Shown: positions 16,825 through 26,766, counted from the first letter of the stretch. The stretch: 64,000 bases of DNA from Clavibacter sp. VKM Ac-2872 (GCF_015351105.1 NZ_JADKRR010000002.1:124001-188000); one strand, 5' to 3'. Program-made: numbers and translations. Notes: a model not told the origin generated them from the sequence alone.

Positions 16825-18438
16825 ATGCGCTCGCCCGGGAACGACCTCGAGGCCGTCCTGTTCGACCGGGACGGCACGCTCGTCGTCGACGTGCCGTACA
16901 ACGGGGACCCGGCGCTCGTCACGCTGATGCCCGGCGCCCGCGAGGCCGTCGACGCCGTGCGCGCGGCGGGCCTGCGCGTCGGCATGGTGACCAACCAGTC
17001 CGGCATCGCGCGCGGCCTCATCACGCGCGACCAGGCCGACGCCGTGAACGCGCGCGTGCAGGAGCTGCTCGGCGCGTTCGACCTCGTGCTGCTGTGCCCG
17101 CACGGATCCGACGACGGCTGCGACTGCCGGAAGCCCCGGCCCGGCATGGTGCTCGAGGCGTGCCGCACGTGGGGCGTGGATCCGTCGCGCGTCGCGGTGG
17201 TGGGCGACATCGCGGCCGACATGGGCGCCGCCCGGAACGCCGGCGCGCGCGGCGTGCTCGTGCCGACGCCCGTGACGCGCGAGGAGGAGGTGGCAGAGGC
17301 GGAGCTCGTGGCCCCGACGATCCTCGACGCGGTGCACCTCCTCCTCCCCGGCGCCGCGCCCCGCCGCGTGCTCGTCGTGCGGCTCGACTCCGTGGGCGAC
17401 GTGCTGATCTCCGGGCCCGCGGTGCGCGCCGTCGCCGCCGACCCCCGCGTCGAGGTGCACCTGCTCTGCGGTCCGCGCGGCGCGTCCGCGGGCCGGCTGC
17501 TGCCCGGCGTCCACGCGGTGCACGTGTGGGACGCACCGTGGATCTCCTCCCCCGCGCCCGCCGCCGACGCCGCGTGCGTCGACGCGCTGCACGCGATCCT
17601 CGCCGAGGTCGACGCCGACGAGGCCGTCATCCTCACGTCCTTCCACCAGTCGCCGCTCCCGCTCGCGCTGCTGCTGCGGCTGGCGGGCGTCGGGCGGATC
17701 ACGGGCGCCAGCGTCGACTACGCCGGCTCCCTCCTCGACGTGCGCCTCAAGCCCGGCGAGGACCTCGACGAGGAGCAGCCCGAGCCCGAGCGCGCCCTCG
17801 CGATCGCCGCCGCGGCCGGATACGCGCTGCCGGTCGACGACGACGGGCGCCTCGCCGTGCGCGACGCCGAGCTGCCGTCCGACGTGGAGGCGCTCCTCCC
17901 AGACGGCCCGTTCGCGCTCGTGCACCCGGGCGCCGCGGTCGGAGCGCGCTCGTACCCGGCCGACCAGCACCGGGACGCGGTCGCGCTCCTCGTCGCGCGC
18001 GGGATCCCCGTGGTCGTCACCGGCGGCCCCGACGAGCGGGACCTCACGGCGCACGTCGCCGGATCCGCCGCCCTCGACCTCGGCGGACGCACCGACCTCG
18101 CCGGGCTGGGCGCCCTCATGCGCCGCGCGGCCGTGCTCGTGAGCGGCAACACCGGTCCCGCGCACCTCGCCGCCGCGGTGGGCCTGCCGGTCGTGAGCCT
18201 GTTCTCGCCCGTCGTGCCGCCGATCCGCTGGGCGCCGTACCGCGTGCCCGTGATCCTGCTCGGCGACCAGGACGCGCCGTGCGGGCTCAGCCGCGCGCGC
18301 GACTGCCCGGTGCCCGGCCACCCGTGCCTCGCCGGGGTCTCGCCCGCGGAGGTCGCCGACGCCGTCGAGCGGCTGCTGGCTACCACCGGCGGCACGGGCG
18401 GCACCGGCTCGCGCGCGACCGCGGAGGTGCCCGCGTGA
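16825..18438 (+). CDS. GmhB-type HAD phosphatase fused to GT9 glycosyltransferase
   Basis: A 537-aa two-domain protein. Residues 1-165 are a HAD-IIIA phosphatase of the GmhB group: DRDGT (Asp14, Asp16), TNQSG, and the zinc loop [18 protein letters not shown] (Cys91, His93, Cys99, Cys101) typical of heptose-1,7-bisphosphate phosphatase. Residues about 180-530 are a GT9 heptosyltransferase ([50 protein letters not shown]). It would dephosphorylate heptose bisphosphate and transfer a heptose-like sugar. The ATG at 16825 is the best-placed start. It is the first gene of the coupled operon, overlapping the next gene by 4 bp. Confidence 0.88.
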   Translation: MRSPGNDLEAVLFDRDGTLVVDVPYNGDPALVTLMPGAREAVDAVRAAGLRVGMVTNQSGIARGLITRDQADAVNARVQELLGAFDLVLLCPHGSDDGCDCRKPRPGMVLEACRTWGVDPSRVAVVGDIAADMGAARNAGARGVLVPTPVTREEEVAEAELVAPTILDAVHLLLPGAAPRRVLVVRLDSVGDVLISGPAVRAVAADPRVEVHLLCGPRGASAGRLLPGVHAVHVWDAPWISSPAPAADAACVDALHAILAEVDADEAVILTSFHQSPLPLALLLRLAGVGRITGASVDYAGSLLDVRLKPGEDLDEEQPEPERALAIAAAAGYALPVDDDGRLAVRDAELPSDVEALLPDGPFALVHPGAAVGARSYPADQHRDAVALLVARGIPVVVTGGPDERDLTAHVAGSAALDLGGRTDLAGLGALMRRAAVLVSGNTGPAHLAAAVGLPVVSLFSPVVPPIRWAPYRVPVILLGDQDAPCGLSRARDCPVPGHPCLAGVSPAEVADAVERLLATTGGTGGTGSRATAEVPA

Positions 18439-19487
18439 GGATCCTGATGTGGCACGTCCACGGCGGCTGGACCGACTCGTTCGTCCTCGGATCGCACGAG
18501 ATCCTGCTCCCCACCACGCCCGCGCGCGACGCGTGGGGCCTCGGTCGCGGCGGCCGCGACTGGCCCGCGAGCGCGCGCGAGGTGGATCCGTCGTCCCTGC
18601 ACGAGACGCACGTCGACCTCGTGCTCCTCCAGCGCGTCGCCGAGATCGCGGAGGCGGAGCGCCTGCTGGGCCGCCGCCTCGGATCCGACGTGCCCGCCGT
18701 CTTCCTCGAGCACAACACCCCGCGCGGCGCCCCGACCGAGACCGTGCACGCGCTGGCCGGCCGCGACGACATCCCGGTGATCCACGTCACGCGCTTCAAC
18801 GCGCTCATGTGGGACACCGGCGTCGCGCCCACCACGGTCGTCGAGCACGGCGTGCCCGACCCCGGCGCGCTCTACACGGGTGCGTCGCCGTCGTTCGGCG
18901 CGGTGATCAACGAGCCCGTGCGCCGCGGCCGCATCACCGGCACCGACCTGCTGCCCGCGTTCGCGGCGGCCGCTCCCGTCGAGGTGTTCGGCATGGGCAC
19001 GGATCTGCTGCCCACCGCGTTCCCGGACCTCGGCGCGCGCCTCGTGTCGCGCGGCGACCTGCCGACCGCCCGCATGCACCCCGAGCTCGCGCGGCTCCGC
19101 GCCTACGTGCACCCGCACCGCTGGACCTCGCTCGGCCTGTCGCTCCTCGAGGCGATGCAGATGGCGATGCCCGTGCTCGTGCTCGACGCGACCGAGGCCT
19201 CGCGCGCGGTGCCGCCGGACGCGGGCGCGATCTCGTCCGACCCGGCCGACCTCGTGCGCGTCGCCCGGCTGCTGCTCGCGGATCCCGACGAGGCCGCCCG
19301 CCGCGGCCGCGTCGCCCGCGAGGCCGCGCTCGCGCGCTACTCGCTCGGCCGCTTCCTCGCCGACATGGACGCCGTGATGCACGACGCCGTGGACGCGACA
19401 GCCGCGCGCCGCTCCCGCCGCGCGACCGCCGCATCCGGCTCCCCGACTCCCCCGCACCACCCGCTCGACGAGAGGACGACACGATGA
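18435..19487 (+). CDS. GT-B glycosyltransferase (GT1/GT4 type)
   Basis: A 350-aa protein starting at a GTG that overlaps the previous stop (GTGA). The fold is GT-B: an N-terminal [15 protein letters not shown] Rossmann start, then a C-terminal donor site in [30 protein letters not shown], a GT4-like E-x7-E element. No membrane segment is present. The last 25 residues are Ala/Ser/Arg-rich. It lies within the heptose operon, so it is likely part of assembling the same glycoconjugate. Donor and acceptor are unknown. Confidence 0.82.
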   Translation: MRILMWHVHGGWTDSFVLGSHEILLPTTPARDAWGLGRGGRDWPASAREVDPSSLHETHVDLVLLQRVAEIAEAERLLGRRLGSDVPAVFLEHNTPRGAPTETVHALAGRDDIPVIHVTRFNALMWDTGVAPTTVVEHGVPDPGALYTGASPSFGAVINEPVRRGRITGTDLLPAFAAAAPVEVFGMGTDLLPTAFPDLGARLVSRGDLPTARMHPELARLRAYVHPHRWTSLGLSLLEAMQMAMPVLVLDATEASRAVPPDAGAISSDPADLVRVARLLLADPDEAARRGRVAREAALARYSLGRFLADMDAVMHDAVDATAARRSRRATAASGSPTPPHHPLDERTTR

Positions 19488-21472
19488 GGATCGCGATGAT
19501 CTCGGAGCACGCCAGCCCGCTGGCGACGCTCGGCGGCGTGGACGCCGGCGGCCAGAACGTGCACGTGGCCGCCCTGTCGGCCGCGCTCGCGGAGGAGGGC
19601 CACACCGTCACCGTCTACACGCGCCGCGACGACGAGGCGCTGCCCGCCCGCGTGGCCTTCGCGCCCGGCGTGGAGGTCGTGCACCTCGACGCCGGACCCG
19701 CCCGCGCCGTCCCCAAGGACGAGCTGCTGCCGCACATGGCCGAGCTCGCCGACGGCCTCCTCGCCGACTGGCGCACCGCGCGGCCCGACGTGGTGCACAG
19801 CCACTTCTGGATGTCCGGGGTCGCGGCCCTCGACGCGGCCGCGCGCCTCGCGTCGTCGCCGGTGGGCGCCGCATCCGCCCCGCCCGTGCTGCACACCTTC
19901 CACGCGCTCGGATCCGTGAAGCGCCGCCACCTCGGCGCCGAGGACACGAGCCCCGCCGCGCGCGCCGAGCTCGAGCCCGGGGTCGGCCGCCGTGCCGACG
20001 CCGTGATCGCGACGTGCTCCGACGAGGCCGCCGAGCTCGTGCGCGCGGGCGTCGACGCGGCCCGCATCACGGTGATCCCGTGCGGCGTCGACATCGAGCA
20101 CTTCACGCCCGTGGAGGGCAGCACGCCGCGATCGGACGAAGGTGCCGACCCCGGGGCCCCGATGCGCGTCATGGTCGTCGGCCGGCTGGTGCCGCGCAAG
20201 GGCGTCGACCTCGCGATCGAGGCCGTCGGGATCCTCGCGAGCCGCGGCCACCTGGACGTCGAGCTGGTCGTCGTCGGCGGCTCCGGCGACGGCGCGAGCG
20301 GATCCGACGACCCCGAGGCCCGCCGCCTCATGGACGCCGCGCGCGCCGCCGGGGTCGCCGACCGCGTGCGCCTGCACGGCCGCGTCTCCCAGGCCGACAT
20401 GCCCGCCGTGATGCGCACCGCCGACGTCGTGGTGTGCGCGCCCTGGTACGAGCCGTTCGGCATCGTGCCGCTCGAGGCGATGGCCTCCGGCGTGCCGGTC
20501 GTCGCGTCCGCGGTCGGCGGCCTCACCGACAGCGTCGTCGACGGCGTCACGGGGATCCTCGTGCCGCCGCGCGACCCCGCGGCCATCGCGGACGCCCTCG
20601 GGGAGCTGCTCGCGGATCCCGCGCGCCGCCGCCGCCTCGGCCGCGCCGGCCGCGACCGGATGGAGCACGGCTACGCGTGGTCGACCGTCGCCGCGCGCAC
20701 CGCGGAGGCGTACCGTTCCGCGATCCAGGCCGCGGCCCCCGACGACCTCCCCGCCGACCCGACCGTGGTCGACGCCCACCTCGACGCGCTCGCCCCCGTG
20801 CTCGCCGACCTCCGCCGGCACGCGCCGCGCCTCACCGCGTGGGGCCGCGAGATGGCCGACCGCATGAGCCACGGCGCGCGCCTGCTCGCGGCCGGCAACG
20901 GCGGATCCGCAGCCGAGGCCCAGCACCTCACGAGCGAGCTGGTGGGCCGGTTCGACGGCGACCGCCGCCCGTTCTCCGCGATCGCGCTGCACGCCGAGTC
21001 GTCCGCGGTGACCGCGATCGGCAACGACTACGGCTTCGACGAGGTCTTCGCCCGGCAGGTGCACGCGCACGCGCGAGCCGGCGACATCGTCGTGCTGCTC
21101 TCGACGAGCGGCCGCAGCGAGAACCTGCTCCGCGCCGCCGCCGCCGCCCGTGCCGCGGGAGCGACGACCTGGGCGATGACGGGCCCCGGCCCCAATCCGC
21201 TCGTGGAGGCGTGCGACGAGTCGCTCGCGCTCGACGGCCCGTCGGCCAACGTGCAGGAGGCGCAGCTCGTCGCCGTCCACGCGATCTGCCGCTCGTTCGA
21301 GAGCCGCCTCACGGCGAACGACCGGGCCGCGGTGCGCGCGTCCGCGACGTCGTCGGCCGCGACCCGGTCGGCGTCGTCCGCCGCATCCGCGTCCGTCACG
21401 TCCGTCGCGTCCGTCCCCGTGACGGTCGCGCCCGCATCGACCACGACCGCGCCCGCGGAGGTGCCGGCATGA
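19484..21472 (+). CDS. GT4 glycosyltransferase fused to GmhA-type phosphoheptose isomerase
   Basis: A 662-aa fusion. Residues 1-415 are a GT4 enzyme close to the sucrose-phosphate synthase/MshA-like group ([12 protein letters not shown] near the start, [11 protein letters not shown], and donor-site [18 protein letters not shown]). Residues about 430-610 are a SIS domain of the GmhA type ([20 protein letters not shown] at 470-488, [12 protein letters not shown]), expected to convert sedoheptulose 7-phosphate to D-glycero-D-manno-heptose 7-phosphate. The tail from about 620 is Ala/Ser/Thr/Val repeats with no fold. It overlaps both neighbours by 4 bp. Physical fusion ties heptose synthesis to transfer. 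Confidence 0.88.
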   Translation: MRIAMISEHASPLATLGGVDAGGQNVHVAALSAALAEEGHTVTVYTRRDDEALPARVAFAPGVEVVHLDAGPARAVPKDELLPHMAELADGLLADWRTARPDVVHSHFWMSGVAALDAAARLASSPVGAASAPPVLHTFHALGSVKRRHLGAEDTSPAARAELEPGVGRRADAVIATCSDEAAELVRAGVDAARITVIPCGVDIEHFTPVEGSTPRSDEGADPGAPMRVMVVGRLVPRKGVDLAIEAVGILASRGHLDVELVVVGGSGDGASGSDDPEARRLMDAARAAGVADRVRLHGRVSQADMPAVMRTADVVVCAPWYEPFGIVPLEAMASGVPVVASAVGGLTDSVVDGVTGILVPPRDPAAIADALGELLADPARRRRLGRAGRDRMEHGYAWSTVAARTAEAYRSAIQAAAPDDLPADPTVVDAHLDALAPVLADLRRHAPRLTAWGREMADRMSHGARLLAAGNGGSAAEAQHLTSELVGRFDGDRRPFSAIALHAESSAVTAIGNDYGFDEVFARQVHAHARAGDIVVLLSTSGRSENLLRAAAAARAAGATTWAMTGPGPNPLVEACDESLALDGPSANVQEAQLVAVHAICRSFESRLTANDRAAVRASATSSAATRSASSAASASVTSVASVPVTVAPASTTTAPAEVPA

Positions 21473-22896
21473 GGATCGTCGTGGTCGGCGACGTGCTGCT
21501 CGACGTGGACATGACCGGCGCCGCGCACCGCCTCAGCCCCGACGCGCCGGTGCCCGTGATCGAGGTCGAGGAGTCACTGCCCCGCGCGGGCGGCGCCGGC
21601 CTCGTCGCCACGATGCTCGCGCGCGACGGCCACGACGTGCGCCTCGTCACCGTGCTCTCCGACGACCGCCATTCCGCGACCCTCCGCGCGTGCCTGCAGC
21701 GGATCGAGGTGGTCGCCGGCCCGTCCGGCGCGCCCACGCCCGTGAAGACCCGCGTCCGCGCCGACGGCCACGCCATCGCCCGGATCGACGAGGGCTGCGC
21801 GCCGCCGCCCACCCCCGCAACCACCGCTGAGATGCTCGACGCGATCGCCACGGCCGACGCCATCGTCGTCGCCGACTACGGCCGCGGCGTCACGCGCGAC
21901 CCGCGCCTCCGCGCCGCCCTCGACGCGCGCGCCGCCCACGTGCCGCTCGTGTGGGATCCGCACCCCGCGGGCGAGCCGCCCGTCCCGAACACGACGCTCG
22001 CCACCCCGAACCTGGCCGAGGCGCGCGCGTTCTCGGGCATCGCCGGGCGCGACGTCTCCGCGGCCGCCGACGCGGCCCGCCTGCTCCGCGAGAGGTGGGG
22101 CGTGGGCACGGTCGCCGTCACCATGAGCGAGCGCGGCGCCCTGCTCGTGTCGGCGCCGGCGGCGGGCTCGGCGGGTGCGGCACCCGCGTCCGGCTCGGCC
22201 GGAGCGGCCGGCTCGGCCGGCGCATCCCTGCCCGTCGTCGTCCCCGCCCCGCTCGTCGCGACCGGCGACCCGTGCGGGGCCGGCGACCGCCTGGCGGCCA
22301 CGGCCCTCGCGGCGCTGGCCGGCGGATCCACGGTGGACGACGCCGTGCGCGACGCCGTCGCCGCGGCCGCCGAGTACGTGGACGCGGGCGGCGTCGCCAC
22401 CCTCACTGGCCCGCCCGCCGCGCGCCCCATCGGCGGCCACGCGGCGAGCGCCCTCGAGGTCGTGCGCGCGACCCGCGCCGCCGGCGGCACCGTGGTCGCG
22501 ACGGGCGGCTGCTTCGACCTCGTGCACGCCGGCCACGCCCGCACGCTCGCCGCAGCCCGCGCGCTCGGCGACTGCCTGGTCGTGCTGCTCAACTCGGACG
22601 AATCGGTGCGCCGCCTCAAGGGACCCGAGCGGCCGATCATGACCGAGGAGGACCGCGTCGACCTGCTCATGTCGCTCGGAGTGGTGGATGCGGTCGTGCT
22701 CTTCTCCGAGGACACCCCCGAGGAGGTGCTCCGCTCCCTCCAGCCCGACCTCTGGGTCAAGGGCGGCGACTACCGCGCCGAGGACCTCCCCGAGTCGGCG
22801 GTCATCGCCGAGTGGGGCGGCCAGGCCGTGACCGTGCCGTACCACCCGGGCCGCTCCACCACGAAGCTCGCCGGCGCCCTCGCGCGCGTCGGCTGA
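21469..22896 (+). CDS. hldE: Bifunctional heptose kinase/adenylyltransferase (HldE-like), copy 1
   Basis: A 475-aa protein. The N-terminal PfkB-family kinase has [12 protein letters not shown] and the catalytic GAGD at 270-273. The C-terminal nucleotidyltransferase has [14 protein letters not shown] (HxGH at 353-356) and [16 protein letters not shown], as in HldE/RfaE. Together they would phosphorylate heptose 7-phosphate at C1 and form ADP-heptose after GmhB action. A repetitive Ala/Gly/Ser insert (about 228-255) interrupts the kinase near its C-terminal part, and the phosphate-binding DPCGAGDR departs from the usual DTxGAGD, so kinase activity deserves checking. Confidence 0.85.
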   Translation: MRIVVVGDVLLDVDMTGAAHRLSPDAPVPVIEVEESLPRAGGAGLVATMLARDGHDVRLVTVLSDDRHSATLRACLQRIEVVAGPSGAPTPVKTRVRADGHAIARIDEGCAPPPTPATTAEMLDAIATADAIVVADYGRGVTRDPRLRAALDARAAHVPLVWDPHPAGEPPVPNTTLATPNLAEARAFSGIAGRDVSAAADAARLLRERWGVGTVAVTMSERGALLVSAPAAGSAGAAPASGSAGAAGSAGASLPVVVPAPLVATGDPCGAGDRLAATALAALAGGSTVDDAVRDAVAAAAEYVDAGGVATLTGPPAARPIGGHAASALEVVRATRAAGGTVVATGGCFDLVHAGHARTLAAARALGDCLVVLLNSDESVRRLKGPERPIMTEEDRVDLLMSLGVVDAVVLFSEDTPEEVLRSLQPDLWVKGGDYRAEDLPESAVIAEWGGQAVTVPYHPGRSTTKLAGALARVG

Positions 22897-22969
22897 GCCC
22901 CCGGATCCGCACGACTCCCCCGCACCACCGCGCCGAACGGGCGCGATCCGCTCCACGGAAGGAACACCC

Positions 22970-23689
22970 ATGACCGACTCCCCCCGCCCCGCCGACGCCC
23001 GCCCCGGCACCGGCCGCGTCCTCATCACCGGAGGCGCGTCCGGGCTCGGCGCCGCGGTCGCGCAGGCGGTCGTCGCGGCCGGCGGCGAGCCCATCGTGCT
23101 CGACCTCGACACCTCGAGCGTCACCGGCATGGAGGCGCACCGCATCGACGTCTCCGACACCCGCGCCACCGAGGCGCTCGTCACCGAGATCGCCCAGGCG
23201 CACGGCGGGCTGGATGCCGTCGTCACCGCCGCGGGCATCGACCGCTGCGGCCGCCTCGTCGACGTCGCCCCCACCGAGTGGGAGAAGGTCATCGGCGTGA
23301 ACCTCATGGGCACGGTCGCCGTCGTCCGCGCGGCGCTGCCGTTCCTCACCGAGTCGCACGGCCGCGTCGTCACCGTCGCGTCGTCGCTCGCCATCAAGGC
23401 CGTCTCCGACGCGACCGCCTACTGCGCGTCCAAGTTCGGCGTGCTCGGCTTCACGCGGGCGCTGGCCGCCGAGACGAAGGGCGAGGTCGGCGTGACCACG
23501 CTGATCCCGTCCGGCATGAAGACGCACTTCTTCGACGACCGCGACCCGAAGTACAAGCCCGGCTCCGACGCGAACCTCAACGACCCGGCCGCCGTCGCCG
23601 ACAGCGTGATGTTCATCCTCGGCCAGCCGCGCGGCTGCGAGATCCGCGAGCTCGTGATCACGCATGAGCTCGAGGACAGCTGGCCGTGA
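22970..23689 (+). CDS. Classical short-chain dehydrogenase/reductase
   Basis: A 239-aa SDR with the cofactor motif TGGASGLG (about 20-27), NAG-equivalent TAAGI, the catalytic Ser in VASSLA, and YCASK (YxxxK). It follows hldE by 73 bp on the same strand with its own AAGGAA ribosome binding site. It is a classical SDR, not an extended HldD-type epimerase, so it should not be taken as the ADP-heptose 6-epimerase. A role in modifying the same sugar is inference from position. Confidence 0.8.
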   Translation: MTDSPRPADARPGTGRVLITGGASGLGAAVAQAVVAAGGEPIVLDLDTSSVTGMEAHRIDVSDTRATEALVTEIAQAHGGLDAVVTAAGIDRCGRLVDVAPTEWEKVIGVNLMGTVAVVRAALPFLTESHGRVVTVASSLAIKAVSDATAYCASKFGVLGFTRALAAETKGEVGVTTLIPSGMKTHFFDDRDPKYKPGSDANLNDPAAVADSVMFILGQPRGCEIRELVITHELEDSWP

Positions 23690-23721
23690 TCCGCGGCTGA
23701 TCCGCATCCTCCGCGCACGAG

Positions 23722-23758
23722 ACGAGCCCGGCCCCGCATCGCGCGGGGCCGGGCTCGT
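23722..23758. terminator. Bidirectional terminator hairpin; left copy of a 36-bp repeat
   Basis: A perfect 16-bp stem (23722-23737 with 23743-23758, 5-nt loop) lies between the convergent SDR and small membrane protein genes. The 36 bp at 23725-23760 recur exactly at 25455-25490, so this terminator also marks one boundary of the low-GC block. Confidence 0.8.
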
Positions 23759-23766
23759 GTAGTAGC

Positions 23767-24117
23767 TCAACCGATGGACACGCCCGTCATCACAAGCGCG
23801 GCGGCGGCCACACCGATGGTGAGGACCATCCCCGCGATCGGGATCCTCCGGCTGGGCTGTCGTCGAGCGATGAAGACGATCGTCACCACCGTGCTGAGCA
23901 CGGCAACCGAGGGAATTCCGAATGCACCGAATCTGTATCCGAAGTCCGCTAGGTCGTAATCACAATCGGAGTCATGATACCCACAGACGCCGAGCAGCCC
24001 GCTAAATGCGATGTTGTTGATGTAGGCGATTGTCGCAAGAACGATTTCCGAGACGAGCAGCAGGACGGTCGACCCGTACGGCCGCGCGCGTGCACTCGCA
24101 TTACTGGATGCCGGCAT
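23767..24117 (-). CDS. Small four-helix membrane protein, paralogue A
   Basis: A 116-aa protein with about four hydrophobic segments and a short extracytoplasmic loop holding two Cys (GVCGYHDSDCDYD), possibly a disulphide. It is clearly related to the protein encoded at 25503-25880: both have VLLLVxE-type first helices, a CxxxxCDxxL loop, VLSTVxTIV and a VMTGxxxG end. Composition is much less GC-rich than paralogue B, suggesting a separate origin rather than a recent copy. The function is unknown. Confidence 0.6.
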   Translation of the reverse strand: MPASSNASARARPYGSTVLLLVSEIVLATIAYINNIAFSGLLGVCGYHDSDCDYDLADFGYRFGAFGIPSVAVLSTVVTIVFIARRQPSRRIPIAGMVLTIGVAAAALVMTGVSIG

Positions 24118-24192
24118 TAATAGTTCCTTCGTCCTGGTTCCGTATCACCGTCGCACCCTCGACCTCGTCGCATGGCCATCGGAGCTCCAACA

Positions 24193-25011
24193 CTAATCCG
24201 CCGTGGTCAAGAAGCTGCGAAGGAACTCGAACGCATACAATTGCGTTGAGGCGTTCCCGTACGACTGATGGGCGGCCGCTGAGGTCCCCGACTGACAGAA
24301 CAAGTCGTCGGGGACGCACCAGGAATGGATCATCGTCACTGGGGTGGCGCTAGTCGTGGAAGTCCTGTCCCAGGCATTGAGCTCGCCTTTTCCTCTTGCG
24401 AATCGCCCGTCGCCGCCCCCGTTCCCGGAGTCATCCCACGGTTCCCCAGCCCTGTAGGCCGGATCTCCGAAGAGAACGACGCCGTCAAGGTTTTGCCTTG
24501 CCACGACTGAAAGTTGAGTTCGATCAGACAACACGTCACCAATTATGTGGGCGCCCTGCGAGTACCCGGCCAACTGGATGGTCGTGTCAGGGCAGTCGGC
24601 AGCCAATGAGTTTATCTCTCCGCGGAGGGCTATGACGCCATCCCTCTCACTCTCGATGTATCCATCGTCGGTCAGATCGGGATAGATGACCGCTGGATAC
24701 CTGAGTGCCTCGATATATACAGGGATGTTCTGCTCGACGGCGAACGCTGTTATCAATTCTGCCATCATATCGCCTTGCCCCCCCGTGCCGTGAGCATATA
24801 CATACGGCGTCGCCCCTGTCCCGCTGCCAGCTTGACCGTCGTACGAACCACGAACTGCAATCAAAGTGGCCACACCGCACCGCTGGTCCGACTCACTAGC
24901 GATCGCGGGAGAGTATCCCGACAGCACCAGAACCCCTACGACACTGGAAACGAAGAGAATACCCGCAGTTCTCCGCGAAGACCACCTCGCGATGCTATTT
25001 GGAAAAGTCAT
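24193..25011 (-). CDS. Secreted cutinase-family serine hydrolase
   Basis: A 272-aa protein with a Sec signal peptide (about residues 1-38, ending near AIASES). The alpha/beta hydrolase core has GYSQG (nucleophile Ser), a late Asp in CVPDDLFC flanked by two Cys, and His in AAHQSYG, the cutinase Ser-Asp-His order. GGGDGRFARGKG is an unusual glycine insert before the Asp. Substrates of the family are cutin, lipids or esters, consistent with a plant-associated lifestyle. I chose the ATG at 25011 because GAGGGG lies just upstream. The gene is low in GC and sits inside the repeat-bounded block. Confidence 0.82.
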   Translation of the reverse strand: MTFPNSIARWSSRRTAGILFVSSVVGVLVLSGYSPAIASESDQRCGVATLIAVRGSYDGQAGSGTGATPYVYAHGTGGQGDMMAELITAFAVEQNIPVYIEALRYPAVIYPDLTDDGYIESERDGVIALRGEINSLAADCPDTTIQLAGYSQGAHIIGDVLSDRTQLSVVARQNLDGVVLFGDPAYRAGEPWDDSGNGGGDGRFARGKGELNAWDRTSTTSATPVTMIHSWCVPDDLFCQSGTSAAAHQSYGNASTQLYAFEFLRSFLTTAD

Positions 25012-25454
25012 GCACCCACCCCTCATCGTATGCATATTGATTCATAGCGCCTACCGGGCACACCATTGCCTCCGATCGGCGGAATACCTCTCCTACAGGC
25101 GAGCAGGCGCCCCTGGTCGACCCTCGGGCACCGCACCCAGTCGCCACGCATCAGCGCTGACGGTAGCTGACACGAACCCAGATGCCGCCTCGACGTTCAT
25201 TGACAGCACAGGCATTCTGTTCGCCTCGTTCGGCGGGAGACCAGCAGTGCGTCGCCGCATCTCACCTTCGAAGAAGGGAACTCCGACGCCAAGCTATCGG
25301 CCAATCGCATTTCTCCGCCAACAGAATTAGAAATCATTGCACTTGCCTCGCAACCCTGATATTGACTGACGCACGCGTTGCGCGAGGCGACGACGTAGAC
25401 GACGTGACGTGACGCGGAGACCTTCATCGGCGCACGCCCTCGATTGCAAGCAAC
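25012..25454. other. Gene-free AT-richer stretch upstream of the cutinase
   Basis: About 440 bp without a convincing gene. Short frames on both strands (up to 90 codons on the minus strand) lack ribosome binding sites and family resemblance. It must hold the cutinase promoter and is the right part of the low-GC block. It may include decayed sequence. Confidence 0.5.
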
Positions 25455-25490
25455 AGCCCGGCCCCGCATCGCGCGGGGCCGGGCTCGTGT
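25455..25490. repeat. Right copy of the 36-bp direct repeat, with terminator stem
   Basis: Identical over 36 bp to 23725-23760. It contains the inverted repeat AGCCCGGCCCCGC/GCGGGGCCGGGCT and lies 12 bp after the stop of membrane paralogue B, acting as its terminator. The sequence between the two copies is 1,694 bp long and of lower GC. Confidence 0.85.
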
Positions 25491-25502
25491 CGTCCCGAGG
25501 GA

Positions 25503-25880
25503 TCAGCGGGTGGCGATGCCGGTCATGATCTGCACCGCGACGTTGATCGCGAGGATGAGCGCGATGCCCGTGACCGGCACCCAGGTCGCCGGCACGCGGC
25601 GGGTGCGGCAGACGACGGTGGCGACGGTCGACAGCACGAGGACCGCGATGGTCCCGACCACCCAGAGTCGCGACGCCGCCTGATCGAGGGAGAAGTCGCA
25701 CGCACCCGAGGCCCCACAGTGGTCCGGCAGCCAGCTCACGAGCACCATGGCGACGAGCCCCGCGAATCCGAGCACCCACTCGACGACGAGCAGGACCATC
25801 GCGCGCCGCGCGTCGTACGGCGGCCTCGTCGGCACGGGCCCGGCGGCGCTCGGGCGGCGGACGGTCTGCTGCTCGCTCAT
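25503..25880 (-). CDS. Small four-helix membrane protein, paralogue B
   Basis: A 125-aa membrane protein with a hydrophilic Pro/Arg-rich N-terminus and four hydrophobic segments. The loop GASGACDFSLD carries Cys residues as in paralogue A at 23767. GC-rich, core-like codon use. The ATG at 25880 follows GGGGGAT. The function is unknown. Confidence 0.6.
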   Translation of the reverse strand: MSEQQTVRRPSAAGPVPTRPPYDARRAMVLLVVEWVLGFAGLVAMVLVSWLPDHCGASGACDFSLDQAASRLWVVGTIAVLVLSTVATVVCRTRRVPATWVPVTGIALILAINVAVQIMTGIATR

Positions 25881-25973
25881 CGGATCCCCCTGATCCGGGC
25901 GCACGCTGCGCCCGTCGATCCCCCGACGCTATCGGCGGCCGTACCCTCAGCAGAAGGGCCTTGCGCTCACGCC

Positions 25974-26585
25974 TCAACCCGGCCGCACCAGCGTCACGCC
26001 GCGCTCGGCCGAGAACCGCGCGAACTCCCCCACGCCGAGGCGCGCATCCGCCGCCGTGGATCCGATGCCCGACGGGTTGTGGAACGTCGCCGTCTCCCCG
26101 TCGAACGCGTGCACCAGCACGAGGTGCCCGCCGCGCCGGGTCGGCGGCCGCTCCGGGTAGCGGATCTCCGACGACACCGACGCGAGCACCACCCGCCCCG
26201 CGCCGACCTCGGCGAGGAGCTCCGGCACGGCGATCCGAGGGTGCACGACCGCCTCGATCCCGAAGTCGTCGCACACCCACTCCGCGAAAGGCCGGTAGTA
26301 CAGCCCGCCGACCGCGTCGCCGTCGCGCGTGAGGGCGCCGCGTGCGACGGCCCGCGCGATCAGCTCGTGCATCGGCAGGGCACCGGCCGACGGGATCCAC
26401 GCCCGGAGCACCGAGCGCAGCCCCGCCAGCCCGCACACGTGCCGGGCCCAGAAGACGTACTCGGCCTCCGACGGGTAGCCCTCGGTGCGCCAGTCGAAGA
26501 ACCCGGCCGGGCTCTCGCCGCGCTCGAGGAGCGGCGCGTTGCACGCGAGGTCGCCCCACTGCGACTCGTACGGGTACGTGGTCAT
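25974..26585 (-). CDS. C39-like papain-fold peptidase
   Basis: A 203-aa protein. The N-terminal QWGDLACNAPLL places a Cys like the C39-type nucleophile, with His in RRGGHLVLVHAFDGE and Asn in FHNPSGI completing a Cys-His-Asn/Asp set. The pattern is that of the C39-like peptidase family found in actinobacteria, usually without an ABC partner. No signal peptide is seen. The ATG at 26585 follows GAGGAG. The substrate is unknown. Confidence 0.65.
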   Translation of the reverse strand: MTTYPYESQWGDLACNAPLLERGESPAGFFDWRTEGYPSEAEYVFWARHVCGLAGLRSVLRAWIPSAGALPMHELIARAVARGALTRDGDAVGGLYYRPFAEWVCDDFGIEAVVHPRIAVPELLAEVGAGRVVLASVSSEIRYPERPPTRRGGHLVLVHAFDGETATFHNPSGIGSTAADARLGVGEFARFSAERGVTLVRPG

Positions 26586-26739
26586 GCACGCTCCTCGGGT
26601 CGGATGGGTCCCACGCTCCCACGGCGGCGCGCGGCCACCGCGCGGGCCCGCGGATCCCCACCCGCCCATCACCTGACCGTCCGGCCGTGAGCGGACATCG
26701 GCCGGGGATCCCTGGGGAGCGCGGGATAGCTTCCTGGGA

Positions 26740-26751
26740 GCGGACATCCGC
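26740..26751. promoter_or_regulatory. GCGGACATCCGC inverted repeat before GH26 gene 1
   Basis: Perfect 5-bp arms around CA, 16 bp before the ATG at 26767. The 10-bp core CGGACATCCG recurs at 27821-27830 before the second GH26 gene, and a 9/10 match lies at 26692-26701. It is a candidate operator shared by the two paralogues. Confidence 0.5.
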
Positions 26752-26766
26752 AGAAAATTGGAAAAC

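Noticed and set aside
22970-23689. SDR considered as HldD (ADP-heptose 6-epimerase)
   Set aside because: It is a 239-aa classical SDR with YCASK, not a 310-330-aa extended SDR. Position alone does not justify that name.
24866-25330. 154-codon plus-strand frame across the cutinase 5' end
   Set aside because: Overlaps the cutinase signal peptide and promoter, no ribosome binding site, and no recognisable family.
25197-25469. 90-codon minus-strand frame in the low-GC gap
   Set aside because: It begins inside the terminator repeat, lacks a ribosome binding site and looks compositionally random.
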